Shown: one piece after another, positions 36,269 through 45,931 of the stretch
Position numbering within the stretch: the first letter of the stretch is position 1
Layout of the letters: the number at the start of each line of letters is the position of its first letter
Source: Streptomyces sp. XM83C
GTDB taxonomy: Bacteria > Actinomycetota > Actinomycetes > Streptomycetales > Streptomycetaceae
Length of the DNA stretch: 58,118 nt
Direction: 5' to 3'
Assembly (NCBI RefSeq): GCF_023072675.1
Contig: NZ_JALLGL010000004.1
Location: 1-58,118 of the forward strand
The notes under the pieces: generated by a model
The model's input: the letters and a program-made list of their open reading frames with translations, nothing else
What the model was told of the DNA's origin: nothing
The model's database searches: none
Program-made: the position numbers and the translations under genes

Positions 36269-36339
36269 CGGGGCGGGGCCGTGAGGGCACGGCACCCGCC
36301 CCGAGCCTGGCGGAACGATGCCTAGGGGGTCCCCCTAGG
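36269..36339 (-). terminator. Two strong hairpins at the S10/spc boundary
   Basis: In transcript order: a perfect palindrome CCTAGGGGG-T-CCCCCTAGG (36321-36339) starting five bases after the rpsQ stop, then CGGGGCGGG + GCCGTG (36269-36283) pairing with CACGGC + CCCGCCCCG (36288-36303), a 15-bp stem with one bulged A and an AGGG loop, ending 28 bases before rplN. They could terminate part of the S10 transcript, mark an RNase cut, or regulate rplN translation. Confidence 0.7.
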
Positions 36340-36344
36340 AGGGA

Positions 36345-36629
36345 TTACTTGGCCTTCTCGAGGATCTCGACGACGCGCCAGCGCTTGGTCGCGGACAGCG
36401 GCCGGGTCTCCATGAGGAGGACGCGGTCGCCGACACCCGCGGCGTTCTGCTCGTCGTGTGCCTTGAGCTTGTTGGTACGGCGGATGACCTTGCCGTACAG
36501 CGCGTGCTTGACGCGGTCCTCGACGGCGACGACGACGGTCTTGTCCATCTTGTCGCTGACGACCAGACCCTCACGGGTCTTGCGGAAACCGCGAGCTTCC
36601 TTGTTCTCAGTCACGTTGCTCTCGCTCAT
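36345..36629 (-). CDS. rpsQ: 30S ribosomal protein S17
   Basis: 94-aa OB-fold protein: [20 protein letters not shown], then [20 protein letters not shown]. Normal length with a short polar N-terminal extension. Its ATG shares one base with the rpmC stop (TGATG). Last gene of the S10 cluster. Confidence 0.98.
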   Translation of the reverse strand: MSESNVTENKEARGFRKTREGLVVSDKMDKTVVVAVEDRVKHALYGKVIRRTNKLKAHDEQNAAGVGDRVLLMETRPLSATKRWRVVEILEKAK

Positions 36630-36853
36630 CAGGCGTTCTCCACCGTCTCGATGCCGAGCTCACGCTCACGCATGAGGGTGTAGATCCGGGCGATGTCCTT
36701 GCGGACCGCCTTGAGACGGCCGTGGTTCTCGAGCTGACCCGTGGCCGCCTGGAAGCGGAGGTTGAACAGCTCTTCCTTGGCCTCGCGGAGCTTCGCCAGA
36801 AGCTCCTCGTTGCCCAGCTCGCGCAGCTCGGACGCCTTGGTACCGGCCGACAT
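36629..36853 (-). CDS. rpmC: 50S ribosomal protein L29
   Basis: 74-aa helical-hairpin protein at the exit tunnel: [20 protein letters not shown], then [23 protein letters not shown] 36853 overlaps the rplP stop by one base (TGATG); a GTG immediately upstream would add one Met-like residue. Confidence 0.97.
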   Translation of the reverse strand: MSAGTKASELRELGNEELLAKLREAKEELFNLRFQAATGQLENHGRLKAVRKDIARIYTLMRERELGIETVENA

Positions 36854-37272
36854 CACGCTTCACCTGCCTCGCGCTTGACGATCCGGCACTTCATCGGCAG
36901 CTTGTGGGCCGCACGCGTCAGCGCCTCACGGGCGATCTTCTCGTTGGGGTACGACAGCTCGAACATCACACGTCCGGGCTTGACGTTGGCCACCCACCAC
37001 TCGGGAGAACCCTTACCGGAACCCATGCGGGTCTCGGCGGGCTTCTTCGTCAGCGGACGGTCCGGGTAGATGTTGATCCAGACCTTGCCGCCACGCTTGA
37101 TGTGGCGGGTCATGGCGATACGAGCCGCCTCGATCTGGCGGTTCGTGACGTACGCCGGGGTCAGCGCCTGGATGCCGTACTCGCCGAACGCAACCTGCGT
37201 GCCACCCTTGGACATGCCGTTGCGCTTGGGGTGGTGCTGCTTGCGGTGCTTGACCCTACGGGGGATCAGCAT
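36853..37272 (-). CDS. rplP: 50S ribosomal protein L16
   Basis: 139-aa protein of the A-site region: [20 protein letters not shown] and [20 protein letters not shown]. Normal length; five bases after rpsC. Confidence 0.98.
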   Translation of the reverse strand: MLIPRRVKHRKQHHPKRNGMSKGGTQVAFGEYGIQALTPAYVTNRQIEAARIAMTRHIKRGGKVWINIYPDRPLTKKPAETRMGSGKGSPEWWVANVKPGRVMFELSYPNEKIAREALTRAAHKLPMKCRIVKREAGEA

Positions 37273-37277
37273 GTCGG

Positions 37278-38099
37278 TCAGGCCTCCGTTCCGGTGCTCT
37301 CAGCCGGAGCGGACGCGGGAGCCTCGGCCTTGGGGGCCTCGGCGCCGGCAGCCTGCTGCGGCTTGCGACCGCGCCGCTCGCCACCACGGCCACCACGGGC
37401 CGGGCGGTCGGAGCCACCGCGGGCCGGGCGGTTGCCCGCACGGGCGGCGGCGTTCTCGGCGCGGACCTCGGCGATGTTCTTCACGTCGCCCTTGTAGATC
37501 CAGACCTTCACACCGATGCGGCCGAAGGTCGTGCGGGCCTCGAAGAAGCCGTAGTCGACGTTCGCGCGGAGCGTGTGCAGAGGCACACGGCCCTCGCGGT
37601 AGAACTCCGAGCGGGACATCTCGGCACCGCCGAGACGGCCGCCGCACTGGATCTTGATGCCCTTGGCGCCCGCCTTCATCGCCGACTGCATGCTCTTGCG
37701 CATGGCGCGGCGGAAGGAGACGCGGGAGGACAGCTGCTCGGCGACGGCCTGGGCCACCAGCTGAGCGTCGGTCTCGGGGTTCTTGACCTCGAGGATGTTC
37801 AGCTGGACCTGCTTGCCGGTCAGCTTCTCCAGGTCGCCGCGGATGCGGTCGGCCTCGGCGCCGCGGCGGCCGATGACGATGCCCGGGCGAGCGGTGTGGA
37901 TGTCCACGCGGACGCGGTCACGGGTGCGCTCGATCTCGACCTTGGAGATGCCGGCGCGCTCCATGCCGGACGTCATCATCCGACGGATGGCGACGTCTTC
38001 CTTGACGTAGTCCTTGTACAGCTTGTCGGCGTACCAGCGCGACTTGAAGTCGGTGGTGACACCGAGCCGGAACCCGTGCGGGTTTACCTTCTGGCCCAT
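37278..38099 (-). CDS. rpsC: 30S ribosomal protein S3
   Basis: 273 aa with the KH domain ([20 protein letters not shown]) and the C-terminal [11 protein letters not shown]. The last 60 residues are an Arg/Gly-rich then Ala/Pro/Glu-rich tail absent from E. coli S3 but usual in actinobacteria. ATG shares its A with the rplV TAA stop. Confidence 0.98.
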   Translation of the reverse strand: MGQKVNPHGFRLGVTTDFKSRWYADKLYKDYVKEDVAIRRMMTSGMERAGISKVEIERTRDRVRVDIHTARPGIVIGRRGAEADRIRGDLEKLTGKQVQLNILEVKNPETDAQLVAQAVAEQLSSRVSFRRAMRKSMQSAMKAGAKGIKIQCGGRLGGAEMSRSEFYREGRVPLHTLRANVDYGFFEARTTFGRIGVKVWIYKGDVKNIAEVRAENAAARAGNRPARGGSDRPARGGRGGERRGRKPQQAAGAEAPKAEAPASAPAESTGTEA

Positions 38100-38446
38100 T
38101 ACCGGGTTCCTTCCTTGCTGGCGACGACCACGGTGATGTGGCTGGTCCGCTTGCGGATCCGGTAGGCACGGCCCTGGGCACGCGGACGGAACCGCTTCAG
38201 GGTCGGGCCCTCGTCGACGTACGCCTCGGAGACGTACAGAGAGTCGACATCGGTGTGGTCGTAGTTGTGCGCGGCGTTGGCGATGGCGCTGTCGAGCACC
38301 TTGCCGACGGGCACGGAGGCAGCCTGCGGAGCGAATCGCAGGACGGCCTGGGCCTCCGTGGCGTCCATGCCACGGATGAGGTCCACCACACGGCGGGCCT
38401 TCATGGGCGTGACGCGGATGTACCGCGCCTGGGCCCTGGCTTCCAT
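38099..38446 (-). CDS. rplV: 50S ribosomal protein L22
   Basis: 115 aa; [20 protein letters not shown] and the C-terminal beta-hairpin [20 protein letters not shown] that lines the exit tunnel near the macrolide site. Tunnel residues look wild type. Confidence 0.98.
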   Translation of the reverse strand: MEARAQARYIRVTPMKARRVVDLIRGMDATEAQAVLRFAPQAASVPVGKVLDSAIANAAHNYDHTDVDSLYVSEAYVDEGPTLKRFRPRAQGRAYRIRKRTSHITVVVASKEGTR

Positions 38447-38489
38447 GGTTGTCCCTTCAGTTACTTACGTGTCTGTTGCGATCCGCGCC

Positions 38490-38771
38490 TCAGCGGCGCT
38501 TCGACTTCCGGTCTTCCTTGACGTGACCCCGGAAGGTGCGCGTCGGCGAGAACTCGCCGAGCTTGTGACCGACCATCGACTCGGTGACGAACACCGGGAC
38601 GTGGGTCTTGCCGTTGTGCACCGCGATCGTGTGGCCCAGCATCGCCGGGACGATCATGGAGCGGCGGGACCAGGTCTTGATGACGTTCTTGGTGCCGGCT
38701 TCGTTCTGGGCGTCCACCTTCTTCATGAGGTGGTCGTCGACGAAAGGCCCCTTCTTCAAGCTACGAGGCAT
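38490..38771 (-). CDS. rpsS: 30S ribosomal protein S19
   Basis: 93 aa: [20 protein letters not shown] and [20 protein letters not shown], classic S19 of the subunit head. It follows rplB by 12 bases. Confidence 0.98.
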   Translation of the reverse strand: MPRSLKKGPFVDDHLMKKVDAQNEAGTKNVIKTWSRRSMIVPAMLGHTIAVHNGKTHVPVFVTESMVGHKLGEFSPTRTFRGHVKEDRKSKRR

Positions 38772-38783
38772 CTCAACCCGTCC

Positions 38784-39620
38784 TTAGCGCTTCTTGTTCG
38801 TCTTGCGGCGGCGGACGATGTACTTGTTGCTCGCCTTCTTGGGAGAACGAGTACGACCTTCCTTCTGACCCCAGGGGCTGACCGGGTGGCGACCACCCGA
38901 GGTCTTGCCCTCACCACCACCGTGGGGGTGGTCAACCGGGTTCATCGCCACACCGCGAACGGTCGGGCGGACGCCCAGCCAGCGCTTGCGGCCGGCCTTG
39001 CCCCAGTTGATGTTGCTCTGCTCGGCGTTGCCGACCTCGCCGACCGTGGCGCGGCAGCGCTGGTCGACCAGGCGGATCTCACCGGACGGCATGCGGAGGT
39101 GGGCCATGGTGCCCTCCTTCGCGAGCAGCTGCACGGAGGCACCGGCGGAGCGGGCGAACTTGGCGCCGCCGCCGGGACGAAGCTCCACGGAGTGGATCGT
39201 CGTACCGACCGGGATGTTGCGCAGCGCCAGGTTGTTGCCGGGCTTGATGTCGGCCGTGGGGCCGTTCTCGATCCGGTCGCCCTGGTTGAGGCCCTTGGGG
39301 GCCAGGATGTAGCGCTTCTCGCCGTCCGCGTAGTGCAGGAGAGCGATGCGCGCGGTGCGGTTCGGGTCGTACTCGATGTGCGCGACCTTCGCCGGCACGC
39401 CGTCCTTGTCGTGACGACGGAAGTCGATCACGCGGTAGGCGCGCTTGTGGCCACCGCCCTGGTGGCGGACGGTCACACGACCGGCGTTGTTACGGCCGCC
39501 CTTGCTGTGCAGCGGGCGGACCAGCGACTTCTCCGGCGTGGACCGCGTGACCTCGACGAAGTCGGCGACGCTGGCGCCACGACGGCCAGGAGTCGTCGGC
39601 TTGTACTTGCGGATACCCAT
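38784..39620 (-). CDS. rplB: 50S ribosomal protein L2
   Basis: 278-aa protein needed for subunit association and peptidyl-transferase assembly. [20 protein letters not shown] at the start; the [20 protein letters not shown] segment carries the conserved His near the catalytic centre. Confidence 0.98.
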   Translation of the reverse strand: MGIRKYKPTTPGRRGASVADFVEVTRSTPEKSLVRPLHSKGGRNNAGRVTVRHQGGGHKRAYRVIDFRRHDKDGVPAKVAHIEYDPNRTARIALLHYADGEKRYILAPKGLNQGDRIENGPTADIKPGNNLALRNIPVGTTIHSVELRPGGGAKFARSAGASVQLLAKEGTMAHLRMPSGEIRLVDQRCRATVGEVGNAEQSNINWGKAGRKRWLGVRPTVRGVAMNPVDHPHGGGEGKTSGGRHPVSPWGQKEGRTRSPKKASNKYIVRRRKTNKKR

Positions 39621-39669
39621 TGTCTCTCAGTCCTCGGAAGATATTCCGAAATCTGGACGTTCCGCCCGC

Positions 39670-40089
39670 TTACGCGGTCGGACCGCCGAAGATGTCGATA
39701 CGGTCGCCCTCGGCGAGGGTCACGATGGCGCGCTTGGTGGCGGCGCGCTGGCCGAACCCGGTGCGGGTCCGCTTGCGCTTGCCGATGCGGTTGATCGTGT
39801 TGACCCCGGTGACCTTGACGTCGAAGACCGCCTGGACGGCCTCCTTGATCTGGGTCTTGTTGGCCCGCGGGTCGACGATGAACGTGTACTTGTTCTCGTC
39901 GAGGAGCGCGTAGCTCTTCTCCGACACGACCGGCTTGATCAGGACGTCACGGGGGTCCGTGTACGCCTTGCTCGCCGGGGTGACGACGGTGTTCTTGCCC
40001 TCGGTGGCGTGGCGGCGCGCCTTGGCGACGCGCGCGGCCTTGGCGGCCTTGGCCGCCTTCGAGGCGATAGCGGGGTGACGGACAGCCAT
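39670..40089 (-). CDS. rplW: 50S ribosomal protein L23 with N-terminal extension
   Basis: 139 aa. The L23 core, which binds trigger factor and SRP at the tunnel exit, begins around residue 45 ([20 protein letters not shown]). The first 44 residues are an Ala/Lys/Arg-rich extension ([18 protein letters not shown]), making it about 40 longer than E. coli L23. ATG 40089 shares one base with the rplD stop (TGATG). Confidence 0.97.
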   Translation of the reverse strand: MAVRHPAIASKAAKAAKAARVAKARRHATEGKNTVVTPASKAYTDPRDVLIKPVVSEKSYALLDENKYTFIVDPRANKTQIKEAVQAVFDVKVTGVNTINRIGKRKRTRTGFGQRAATKRAIVTLAEGDRIDIFGGPTA

Positions 40090-40745
40090 CAGGCCTCGCT
40101 CCCTTCGGTGTCGGCGGCCTTGGGGCCAGACACGAAGGACTCGAACGCGGCCTGGGTGAAGACCACGTCGTCCGAGACGAGAACGTCGTACGTGTTCAGC
40201 TGGCCCGGCTCCAGGATGTGCACCTGGGGCAGGTTGCGGGCGGACAGCCACGTGGCCTCGTCGGCGCGGTCGGCGACCAGGAGCAGGTTCTTGCGCTCCG
40301 AGATCTTGCCGAACAGCGTCTTGGCGGCCTTCGTCGACGGGGTCTCGCCCTCGACGACGCCGGAGACGACGTGGATGCGGTTGTGGCGCGCCCGGTCGGT
40401 GAGGGCGTGCCGCAGAGCGGCGGCCTTCATCTTCTTCGGGGTGCGCTGCGAGTAGTCGCGCGGCACGGGACCGTGCACGACGCCACCACCGGCGAACTGC
40501 GGCGCGCGGGTCGAACCCTGGCGGGCGCGACCGGTGCCCTTCTGGCGGTACGGCTTCTTGCCACCGCCGCGGACTTCGCCGCGGGTCTTGGTCTTGTGCG
40601 TGCCCTGGCGGGCAGCGGCCAGCTGCGCGACGACGACCTGGTGGATCAGCGGGATGCTGACCTTCTCAACGCCGAAGATCTCCGCGGGGAGCTCGACGGA
40701 ACCGGCCTTCTCGCCCGCCGGCGAAAGGATGTCAACAGTGCTCAT
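40089..40745 (-). CDS. rplD: 50S ribosomal protein L4
   Basis: 218 aa; the tunnel loop [20 protein letters not shown] is intact. In gamma-proteobacteria L4 represses the S10 operon through its leader; here no such leader structure is recognised with confidence. Eight bases after rplC. Confidence 0.98.
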   Translation of the reverse strand: MSTVDILSPAGEKAGSVELPAEIFGVEKVSIPLIHQVVVAQLAAARQGTHKTKTRGEVRGGGKKPYRQKGTGRARQGSTRAPQFAGGGVVHGPVPRDYSQRTPKKMKAAALRHALTDRARHNRIHVVSGVVEGETPSTKAAKTLFGKISERKNLLLVADRADEATWLSARNLPQVHILEPGQLNTYDVLVSDDVVFTQAAFESFVSGPKAADTEGSEA

Positions 40746-40753
40746 CGGTTACC

Positions 40754-41398
40754 TCAGGCCCCCTTGGCCGCGGTGCGGACCAGGACGAGGCCGCCGTTCG
40801 GACCGGGAACCGCGCCCTTGATGAGCAGCAGGCCCTTCTCCGCGTCAACGGCGTGGACGGTCAGGTTCTGGGTGGTGACCCGCTCGTTGCCCATGCGACC
40901 CGCCATGCGGAGGCCCTTGAACACACGGCCCGGGGTGGCGCAGCCACCGATGGAACCGGGCGAGCGGTGCTTGCGCTGGGTGCCGTGACCGGCGCCGAGG
41001 CCACCGAAGTTGTGACGCTTCATGACACCGGCGAAGCCCTTGCCCTTGCTCTTGCCGGTGACGTCGACCTTCTGGCCGGCCTCGAACACCTCGGCGGTGA
41101 TCTCCTGGCCGAGCGTGTACTCGGAGGCGTCCGCGGTGCGGATCTCCACGAGGTGACGACGCGGGGTGACGTCGGCCTTGGCGAAGTGACCCTTGAGGGG
41201 CTTGTTCACCTTGCGCGGGTCGATCTCGCCGAAGGCGATCTGGACCGACTCGTAGCCGTCGACGTCGTTGGTACGGACCTGGGTGACGACGTTGGGGCCG
41301 GCCTTGACGACGGTGACGGGAACAACGCGGTTGTTCTCGTCCCACACCTGCGTCATGCCGAGCTTCTCGCCCAGGATGCCCTTGATCTGCTTAGCCAT
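40754..41398 (-). CDS. rplC: 50S ribosomal protein L3
   Basis: 214-aa early-assembly protein: [20 protein letters not shown], then [20 protein letters not shown], the loop reaching the peptidyl-transferase centre. ATG 41398 gives the standard N-terminus; the frame is open further upstream. Confidence 0.98.
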   Translation of the reverse strand: MAKQIKGILGEKLGMTQVWDENNRVVPVTVVKAGPNVVTQVRTNDVDGYESVQIAFGEIDPRKVNKPLKGHFAKADVTPRRHLVEIRTADASEYTLGQEITAEVFEAGQKVDVTGKSKGKGFAGVMKRHNFGGLGAGHGTQRKHRSPGSIGGCATPGRVFKGLRMAGRMGNERVTTQNLTVHAVDAEKGLLLIKGAVPGPNGGLVLVRTAAKGA

Positions 41399-41414
41399 TC
41401 TCAGCCCACCAGCC

Positions 41415-41723
41415 TCAGAGCTTGATCTCGATGTCGACACCGGCCGGCAGGTCGAGTCGCATCAGAGAGTCAACGGTCTTGGGGGTCGGGTCGAGGATGT
41501 CGATCAGGCGCTTGTGCGTGCGCATCTCGAAGTGCTCGCGCGAGTCCTTGTACTTGTGCGGCGACTTGATGACGCAGTACACGTTCTTCTCAGTGGGCAG
41601 CGGCACCGGGCCCGCGACCGACGCACCGGTACGGGTCACCGTCTCGACGATCTTCTTCGCCGAGGAGTCGATGACCTCGTGGTCGTAGGCCTTGAGCCGG
41701 ATGCGGATCTTCTGTCCCGCCAT
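41415..41723 (-). CDS. rpsJ: 30S ribosomal protein S10 (NusE)
   Basis: 102 aa; [20 protein letters not shown] and [21 protein letters not shown]10 is also the transcription antitermination factor NusE. First gene of the S10 cluster, with a leader of nearly 400 bases. Confidence 0.98.
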   Translation of the reverse strand: MAGQKIRIRLKAYDHEVIDSSAKKIVETVTRTGASVAGPVPLPTEKNVYCVIKSPHKYKDSREHFEMRTHKRLIDILDPTPKTVDSLMRLDLPAGVDIEIKL

Positions 41724-41793
41724 GGCTACTCAGTAGTCCTGTCTCTCTAACGCTCTGGAACCCGGTGTTTCTGGTGTGCGGCTCTTCGTTTCT

Positions 41794-41818
41794 CCGACCC
41801 ACGCGGTCGGGCGTGTCG
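41794..41818 (-). promoter_or_regulatory. rpsJ leader hairpin element shared with rpsL
   Basis: CCGACC-CACGC-GGTCGG (41794-41810) forms a 6-bp stem, followed by GCGTGTCG. The 25-base block differs at one position from the block upstream of rpsL (57243-57267). It lies about 70 bases before the rpsJ ATG inside the presumed 5' untranslated region. Two further short matches (CTAAC..CTGGAAC and CCGGT..TTTCTG..TGTGC) are also shared. Confidence 0.7.
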
Positions 41819-42113
41819 CGCTCCCGCTGACACAGATGTCCCTTGTTCGAACATCCCTGCGGAATGAACACGGCCCTACCGGAACCGCAAGCCGGGGGCG
41901 AAGAACCCACCGGGCGCCTGGCCGGTGCCGCACCGACGCTTCCCGGAAGATTCCCGTACGTCCGCCCCAGCGCTGCCGTGTGGCAGTTAGGGCGACGAGT
42001 ACTGTGGGACTCGCTTCCGGTCCTCCCGGCGGGAGGCGCGCAGCATCAACACTCGACCGAGCAACTCGGACAGTCTGCCATATGGGGCGGGGGCCTGGCC
42101 AATCGAGCCGAGG

Positions 42114-42141
42114 AGAATACCCCGGGGGTGACGAAGGTCAA
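42114..42141 (-). promoter_or_regulatory. Candidate S10-operon promoter (TTGACC-16-TATTCT)
   Basis: On the minus strand TTGACC (42136-42141) is followed after 16 bases by TATTCT (42114-42119). It starts 25 bases downstream of the preceding gene's stop and would give a leader of about 380 bases to rpsJ. The same TTGACC box is used in the proposed rpsL and rplM promoters. The 41724-42165 gap holds this promoter, the leader element and no gene. Confidence 0.7.
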
Positions 42142-42165
42142 ACGCGGGGCTCCGGCCGGCCGCGC

Positions 42166-42636
42166 TCACAGCTTGAAGAGAACCCCGCGCCAGGTCCATC
42201 CGGCGCCGACGACGGCGTCCCGCAGCGGGTCCGTCATCTCACGGGTGTCGAAGCGGAAGACCTCGACCCTCTGCGTGCGGCCCTCGGGGTCCTGCTGTGT
42301 CCCCCACTGCCGGTAGACCGTCGGCGCGTGCCCACGACCGTACTGCCGGTCGGCCTGGCCGGACGACCGGTTCTCCCACCGCTCGTGCAGGACGCGAACC
42401 TCATGCCGGTCAGGGATCAGGCGCATACGCGTCCTCAGCCTGACACCCACCCGGCTGATGCTGCACTCCGCCACCAGGTCGGCCTTCTCACCCGGGGAAG
42501 CGTTGCGCACGCTGTAGGGCACACCCGGCCCATTGAGCGCCAGCAGCGCGGCCCTGACCTCCCCCGCCGTCAACGGAACGGCGTCGCCCGCCGGACGCTC
42601 GGTCCCGGTCAGCTTGCGCCAGAGGTCCCCCATCAT
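42166..42636 (-). CDS. Hypothetical protein, last gene of WXG module A
   Basis: 156-aa soluble, basic protein (MMGDLWRKLTGTERPAGDAV ... GWTWRGVLFKL) without signal or membrane segment. A stretch RTRMRLIPDRHEVRVLHERW suggests beta-strands. The ATG overlaps the stop of the PsbP/DcrB-like gene by four bases (ATGA), so the two are coupled. It may be an immunity protein or chaperone for the effector-like gene two upstream; this rests on position only. Confidence 0.8.
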   Translation of the reverse strand: MMGDLWRKLTGTERPAGDAVPLTAGEVRAALLALNGPGVPYSVRNASPGEKADLVAECSISRVGVRLRTRMRLIPDRHEVRVLHERWENRSSGQADRQYGRGHAPTVYRQWGTQQDPEGRTQRVEVFRFDTREMTDPLRDAVVGAGWTWRGVLFKL

Positions 42637-43127
42637 GCGACCTCGTCATCCAGGCGAATCGAACGAATGATGTCCTGAAACTCCCCGAGAACCTCGTCGT
42701 GCTGGGCTGCGGACGCGGTCAGTACCAACCGGATGACTGCGCGCCTGCGCGCGTCCCGGGCATCCGGCACCGAGAGGTACACCTGCGTCTGAGCGAGATC
42801 GCGTCGCACGCCGTGGACGGCTGCGGTGAAGGCCAATCGCTGGATCAGGGAGGGCGCTCCGGCTGTCGCGACGTCCCGGCGGCCCACCACGGTCACCGAC
42901 TCGGCGACTTCACGCAACCGCTCCACCGCCGCGTCCGCGAGATCGGACAGGGCCACCGTCACCATCTGCATGTCTCCGTCGATCGTGATGTTAGCGGCGA
43001 ACCCATTGTCCGGATGCGGGTGCACCGCGGCGAAGGCCACGGGCGCGTTCTCGACCTCTCCGGGACGAGCCGGGAGCCAGCCCTGCGGCATGCGGAACTC
43101 GATGGGTGTCGGCAGAGTCGCGGGCAT
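42633..43127 (-). CDS. PsbP/DcrB-like domain protein in WXG module A
   Basis: 164 aa. TPIEFRMPQGWLPARPGEVE near the start, alternating strands and a final amphipathic helix (DEVLGEFQDIIRSIRL) are typical of the DUF1795/LpqN/DcrB (PsbP-like) fold. There is no signal peptide, so it is cytoplasmic as written. ATG 43127 has GGAGA seven bases upstream, preferred over a start 18 bases earlier. An analogous protein is encoded in module B at 47804, suggesting a conserved role, perhaps as cargo chaperone. Confidence 0.75.
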   Translation of the reverse strand: MPATLPTPIEFRMPQGWLPARPGEVENAPVAFAAVHPHPDNGFAANITIDGDMQMVTVALSDLADAAVERLREVAESVTVVGRRDVATAGAPSLIQRLAFTAAVHGVRRDLAQTQVYLSVPDARDARRRAVIRLVLTASAAQHDEVLGEFQDIIRSIRLDDEVA

Positions 43128-43155
43128 GTACAAGTCTCCGTCCAACGCAAATGCC

Positions 43156-44490
43156 TCAGAACCAGCTGGCGACGTTGTCCTTGACGGAGCCGAATCCGTC
43201 GCCCACGACGTCCGTCACATCATCCAGTGCGTCAGCCGCGTCACTGACCGTGTGGGACAGCTTGTCGGGGTCAACGGTGATCTCGAATCCGGTCGCGCCC
43301 CCCACGAGGGGAGACAGTCCGACCTTGCCGCCTAGGTGGTACTTGCCCTGCTCGTCCTTCTTGTAGCCCCACCAGGCCTCGGCGCCCGGTCCGTACCACC
43401 CCTCAGCCGTCGCTCCGAACCCGATGCCTGCCACCTCGCCGCCTCCGGCTACCGTGCCCTTGGCCCCGGCGAACGCCTTCGCACCGACAGTGGCCTCTTC
43501 CTTGGTGACCTTGAGATTGACGCCCGCCTCCGCGACGGCGGCTCCTTCGAGCCGCCCGTAGGCGCCGGCGTAGGGCCCGTACTCGGCCCTTCCTTCGGCC
43601 GTAGCCCGCAGCCCGACGGACGCCTCGGCCTTGCCCACGACGCCCTTGTTGTTGAACCCGTAGTTCGCGGTGGCTCTGGCTCCGCCATAGCCGTCCGCTA
43701 CTCCGGCGAGCTTCCAGTCGTCCCTGGTCAGCGAACCTTCCGCGGTCGCGTGGAAGACATCGGCGTATGCCTTGACCGATCCTTGTTTGCCGTACTTCGG
43801 GTCGGGAGTCACCGTGAAGCCGGCGTCGAGGCCGGTCAGCCTGACCTTGCCCTCGGAGTCCCACCCGTCCGTCTCGGCCGCTGCCGGCGCGTTCTTGTAC
43901 GCGTCGAGATCGCCCGCTGCGTTGCCGTTGAAGCCGTTGAGTGTCCCGTCACCGGCGTCGGTGTCGAGCACCACCGTGCGGAGCGCGTACTCGACGTCCT
44001 TGTCCGCCTCGCCGGCGTTCTTCACGCACTGGTCGATGAGGGCCTGCCAGGAGGCCACGGCCTTACGGACGCTCTCCTGGTAGTCGCGGTCGTGTGCGAG
44101 CGCCTGCCGGTCCCCCTGGCTGAGCTTCTCCGTGTCGTACGAGACCACGCCCTGGTCCGACACCTTCATGCCCGCCGCCACGGCGTCGGCCCGAGCGGAC
44201 CTCAGCTTGTTGCGCACGTGCACGAACTGGGTGTGCGCGTCCCGGAGGAGCGACGCGATCGCCTTGGCCTCGATCTGTGCCTTCTGGAATTCCTTGAGGG
44301 TCCAGCCGAGGCGTTCCTGGGCGACGTCCCCACTGAATCCCTGCCATGACGGGCCCAGGGTGATGCCGTGCACGTCCTTGCCGTAGGCCGTCTCCAGGTC
44401 GTGGAACTTCTTCGCCAGCCCGTCCCAGCGGTCGGCCGCCGTGGTGAGCGTGGCGAGGTCGGTCGTCATGATCTCGTGGTACGTCGGCAT
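43156..44490 (-). CDS. Large WXG-headed, probably type VII-secreted effector-like protein
   Basis: 444 aa. The N-terminal helical hairpin has a WxG motif (SWQGF, Trp49) and continues as a long helical region to about 190. From about 225 to 400 the sequence is Gly/Ala/Tyr-rich and strand-like (AEYGPYAGAYGRLEGAAVAE; EVAGIGFGATAEGWYGPGAE), then a helical tail. No signal peptide. The architecture resembles LXG/WXG polymorphic effectors; the Gly-rich part recalls pore-forming or barrel-like domains but I cannot name it. GGGGA lies five bases before ATG 44490. Preceded by a small WXG-like gene. Confidence 0.75.
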   Translation of the reverse strand: MPTYHEIMTTDLATLTTAADRWDGLAKKFHDLETAYGKDVHGITLGPSWQGFSGDVAQERLGWTLKEFQKAQIEAKAIASLLRDAHTQFVHVRNKLRSARADAVAAGMKVSDQGVVSYDTEKLSQGDRQALAHDRDYQESVRKAVASWQALIDQCVKNAGEADKDVEYALRTVVLDTDAGDGTLNGFNGNAAGDLDAYKNAPAAAETDGWDSEGKVRLTGLDAGFTVTPDPKYGKQGSVKAYADVFHATAEGSLTRDDWKLAGVADGYGGARATANYGFNNKGVVGKAEASVGLRATAEGRAEYGPYAGAYGRLEGAAVAEAGVNLKVTKEEATVGAKAFAGAKGTVAGGGEVAGIGFGATAEGWYGPGAEAWWGYKKDEQGKYHLGGKVGLSPLVGGATGFEITVDPDKLSHTVSDAADALDDVTDVVGDGFGSVKDNVASWF

Positions 44491-44532
44491 GGGTCCCCGT
44501 TGAATGCGATCGCGAGTGGGATCAGGCAGAGG

Positions 44533-44997
44533 TCACTTCGTCGGCGGCTGGGAGTACTGATCGAGCACAGAGGTCCTGCGCGCTGCCGCGCCGATGCCCA
44601 CGTCGGTTCCGGTCAGGGTGGCATTGGCGGACCGCAACGCGCTCTTGTCCTGACTCAGCATGGTCATGAGGCCCTTGACCTGCTCGCCCCACGTGTGGTG
44701 GGCCGCCTTCAGGGCTCCGGATGTCAGCCAGCCGTCCCCGTCCTTCGCGGCGAACGCCTTCACCGCGGCGTCCGTCTCGTGATCCGCCCAGGCACCTGCC
44801 GTATGGGTGCCGGGCTCGATGTCCCGCTCGATGGTGTTCGCCGCGGCCTTCTTCTCCGCCGGCGACGAGGCGAGCTTCGGCCCGCCACCGGCCGGGCCGC
44901 CCCCTCCCCCGGGATCGGCCACGTGGTTCAGCCGCATGCCGATGGGCTGAGCGGTGGGGTTTCCGGTCACGTACTGCTCGTCTGCTGCGCCACTCAC
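44533..44997 (-). CDS. Small WXG100-like partner in module A
   Basis: 154 aa from GTG 44997 (AGGA eight bases upstream). A Gly/Pro-rich segment (about 20-45) is followed by helices with DGDGWLTSGALKAAHHTWGE and a Leu/Met-rich helix (QVKGLMTMLSQDKSALRSAN). The length and helical pattern fit an ESX-type partner or EsxA-like subunit for the large protein 42 bases downstream. No membrane segment. Confidence 0.7.
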   Translation of the reverse strand: MSGAADEQYVTGNPTAQPIGMRLNHVADPGGGGGPAGGGPKLASSPAEKKAAANTIERDIEPGTHTAGAWADHETDAAVKAFAAKDGDGWLTSGALKAAHHTWGEQVKGLMTMLSQDKSALRSANATLTGTDVGIGAAARRTSVLDQYSQPPTK

Positions 44998-45107
44998 GAA
45001 CGTCCTGCCCCCGTAGCTGGTACTGAGCGTGCACCTGCCAGATTAGGCCCTCATGATCGCCTCGGGGACCGAATAGGACGCTTTTTGGCCGACCGAAGGC
45101 GTCGGCT

Positions 45108-45743
45108 TTACCAGGACGGCGGTCCGGACGCGGGCCCAGGAGCAGGACCGGTCGGCGGCGGGCCCCACGGCACGGGAGGAGCCCACGCCGCTGCCAGTCG
45201 CCGGCGGTGGCGGCCGCGCCGGACCGCGGTGACGACGGTGATGGCCGCCGCTACGAGGACGGCGGCGACGAAGCAGCCGATCCCCGCGGCGATGCCGCCG
45301 ATCGTGGCGCCCACCTGGGGCTTGTCACCCAGCGCGAACTCGGCGGGCAGCTCCGAGGTACACGTGAGCGCGTAGTCACCGCTGCTGCCGGGCTTCACCT
45401 CGAAGACGCGCTCCCAGGTGCGGGACCCCACGGTGACGGTGAACGTGCTGTCCGGCTCGGTCATGGAGCCGGTACGCATCTCCGGAATCCGGCACTCGAC
45501 GTGCCCCTGTCCGGACTGGGAGACGTAGATCGCCTTGGTCTCCCCCGTGACGAACTCGAACGTCCGCGATTCCCCGCCGGAGAAGCTCCGGTCCGTGTCG
45601 ATCGACCGGACCGTGTCCTTCACCGCCGCCACGACGAGGGCAATCCCGGCACCGGCCAGCAAGAGCCCCACCACAGCGGCCACCAGGTACCAGACGCGCC
45701 GAGGTCTCAGGTCCTTCGCCGGGACCCTGTTCTGTATGGCCAC
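45108..45743 (-). CDS. Two-helix membrane protein with extracytoplasmic domain
   Basis: 211 aa from GTG 45743: basic N-terminus, membrane helix (about 17-42), an outer domain with two Cys (VECRIP, LTCTSE), second helix (about 150-175), basic stretch RRGRHRRR and a Pro/Gly-rich tail. It follows DUF397 after five bases and precedes the WXG module, so it may be part of the same transcript. Pro-rich tails of this kind are common next to Streptomyces type VII genes; function unknown. Confidence 0.75.
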   Translation of the reverse strand: MAIQNRVPAKDLRPRRVWYLVAAVVGLLLAGAGIALVVAAVKDTVRSIDTDRSFSGGESRTFEFVTGETKAIYVSQSGQGHVECRIPEMRTGSMTEPDSTFTVTVGSRTWERVFEVKPGSSGDYALTCTSELPAEFALGDKPQVGATIGGIAAGIGCFVAAVLVAAAITVVTAVRRGRHRRRLAAAWAPPVPWGPPPTGPAPGPASGPPSW

Positions 45744-45748
45744 GTCGG

Positions 45749-45931
45749 CTACCGTACCGACGCGTACCTCAGGAACTCGGCCCAGGCCTCCGGCGTGAGC
45801 GTGAGGCGGGGGCCCTCGGTGTTCTTCGAGTCGCGGACGTGGACGGTGCCGGGGGTGTGGGCGATCTCTATGCAGGACTCCCCGTCGGTGCCGCTGCTGT
45901 AGCTGCTCTTGAACCACGCCAGCTCGGTCAT
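45749..45931 (-). CDS. DUF397 domain protein
   Basis: 60 aa: [40 protein letters not shown], then a helix [12 protein letters not shown]. The W-K-S-S-Y-S and VRDSK motifs are diagnostic of DUF397, small proteins paired with XRE-DUF5753 regulators in Streptomyces. The ATG overlaps the regulator stop (ATGA). Such pairs influence development and antibiotic production (WhiJ/AbaA-type loci). Confidence 0.93.
   Translation of the reverse strand: MTELAWFKSSYSSGTDGESCIEIAHTPGTVHVRDSKNTEGPRLTLTPEAWAEFLRYASVR

Noticed and set aside
39670..40251. Longer rplW starting at 40251
   Set aside because: The extra 54 residues are a shadow of rplD; the ATG at 40089 coupled to the rplD stop is the natural start.
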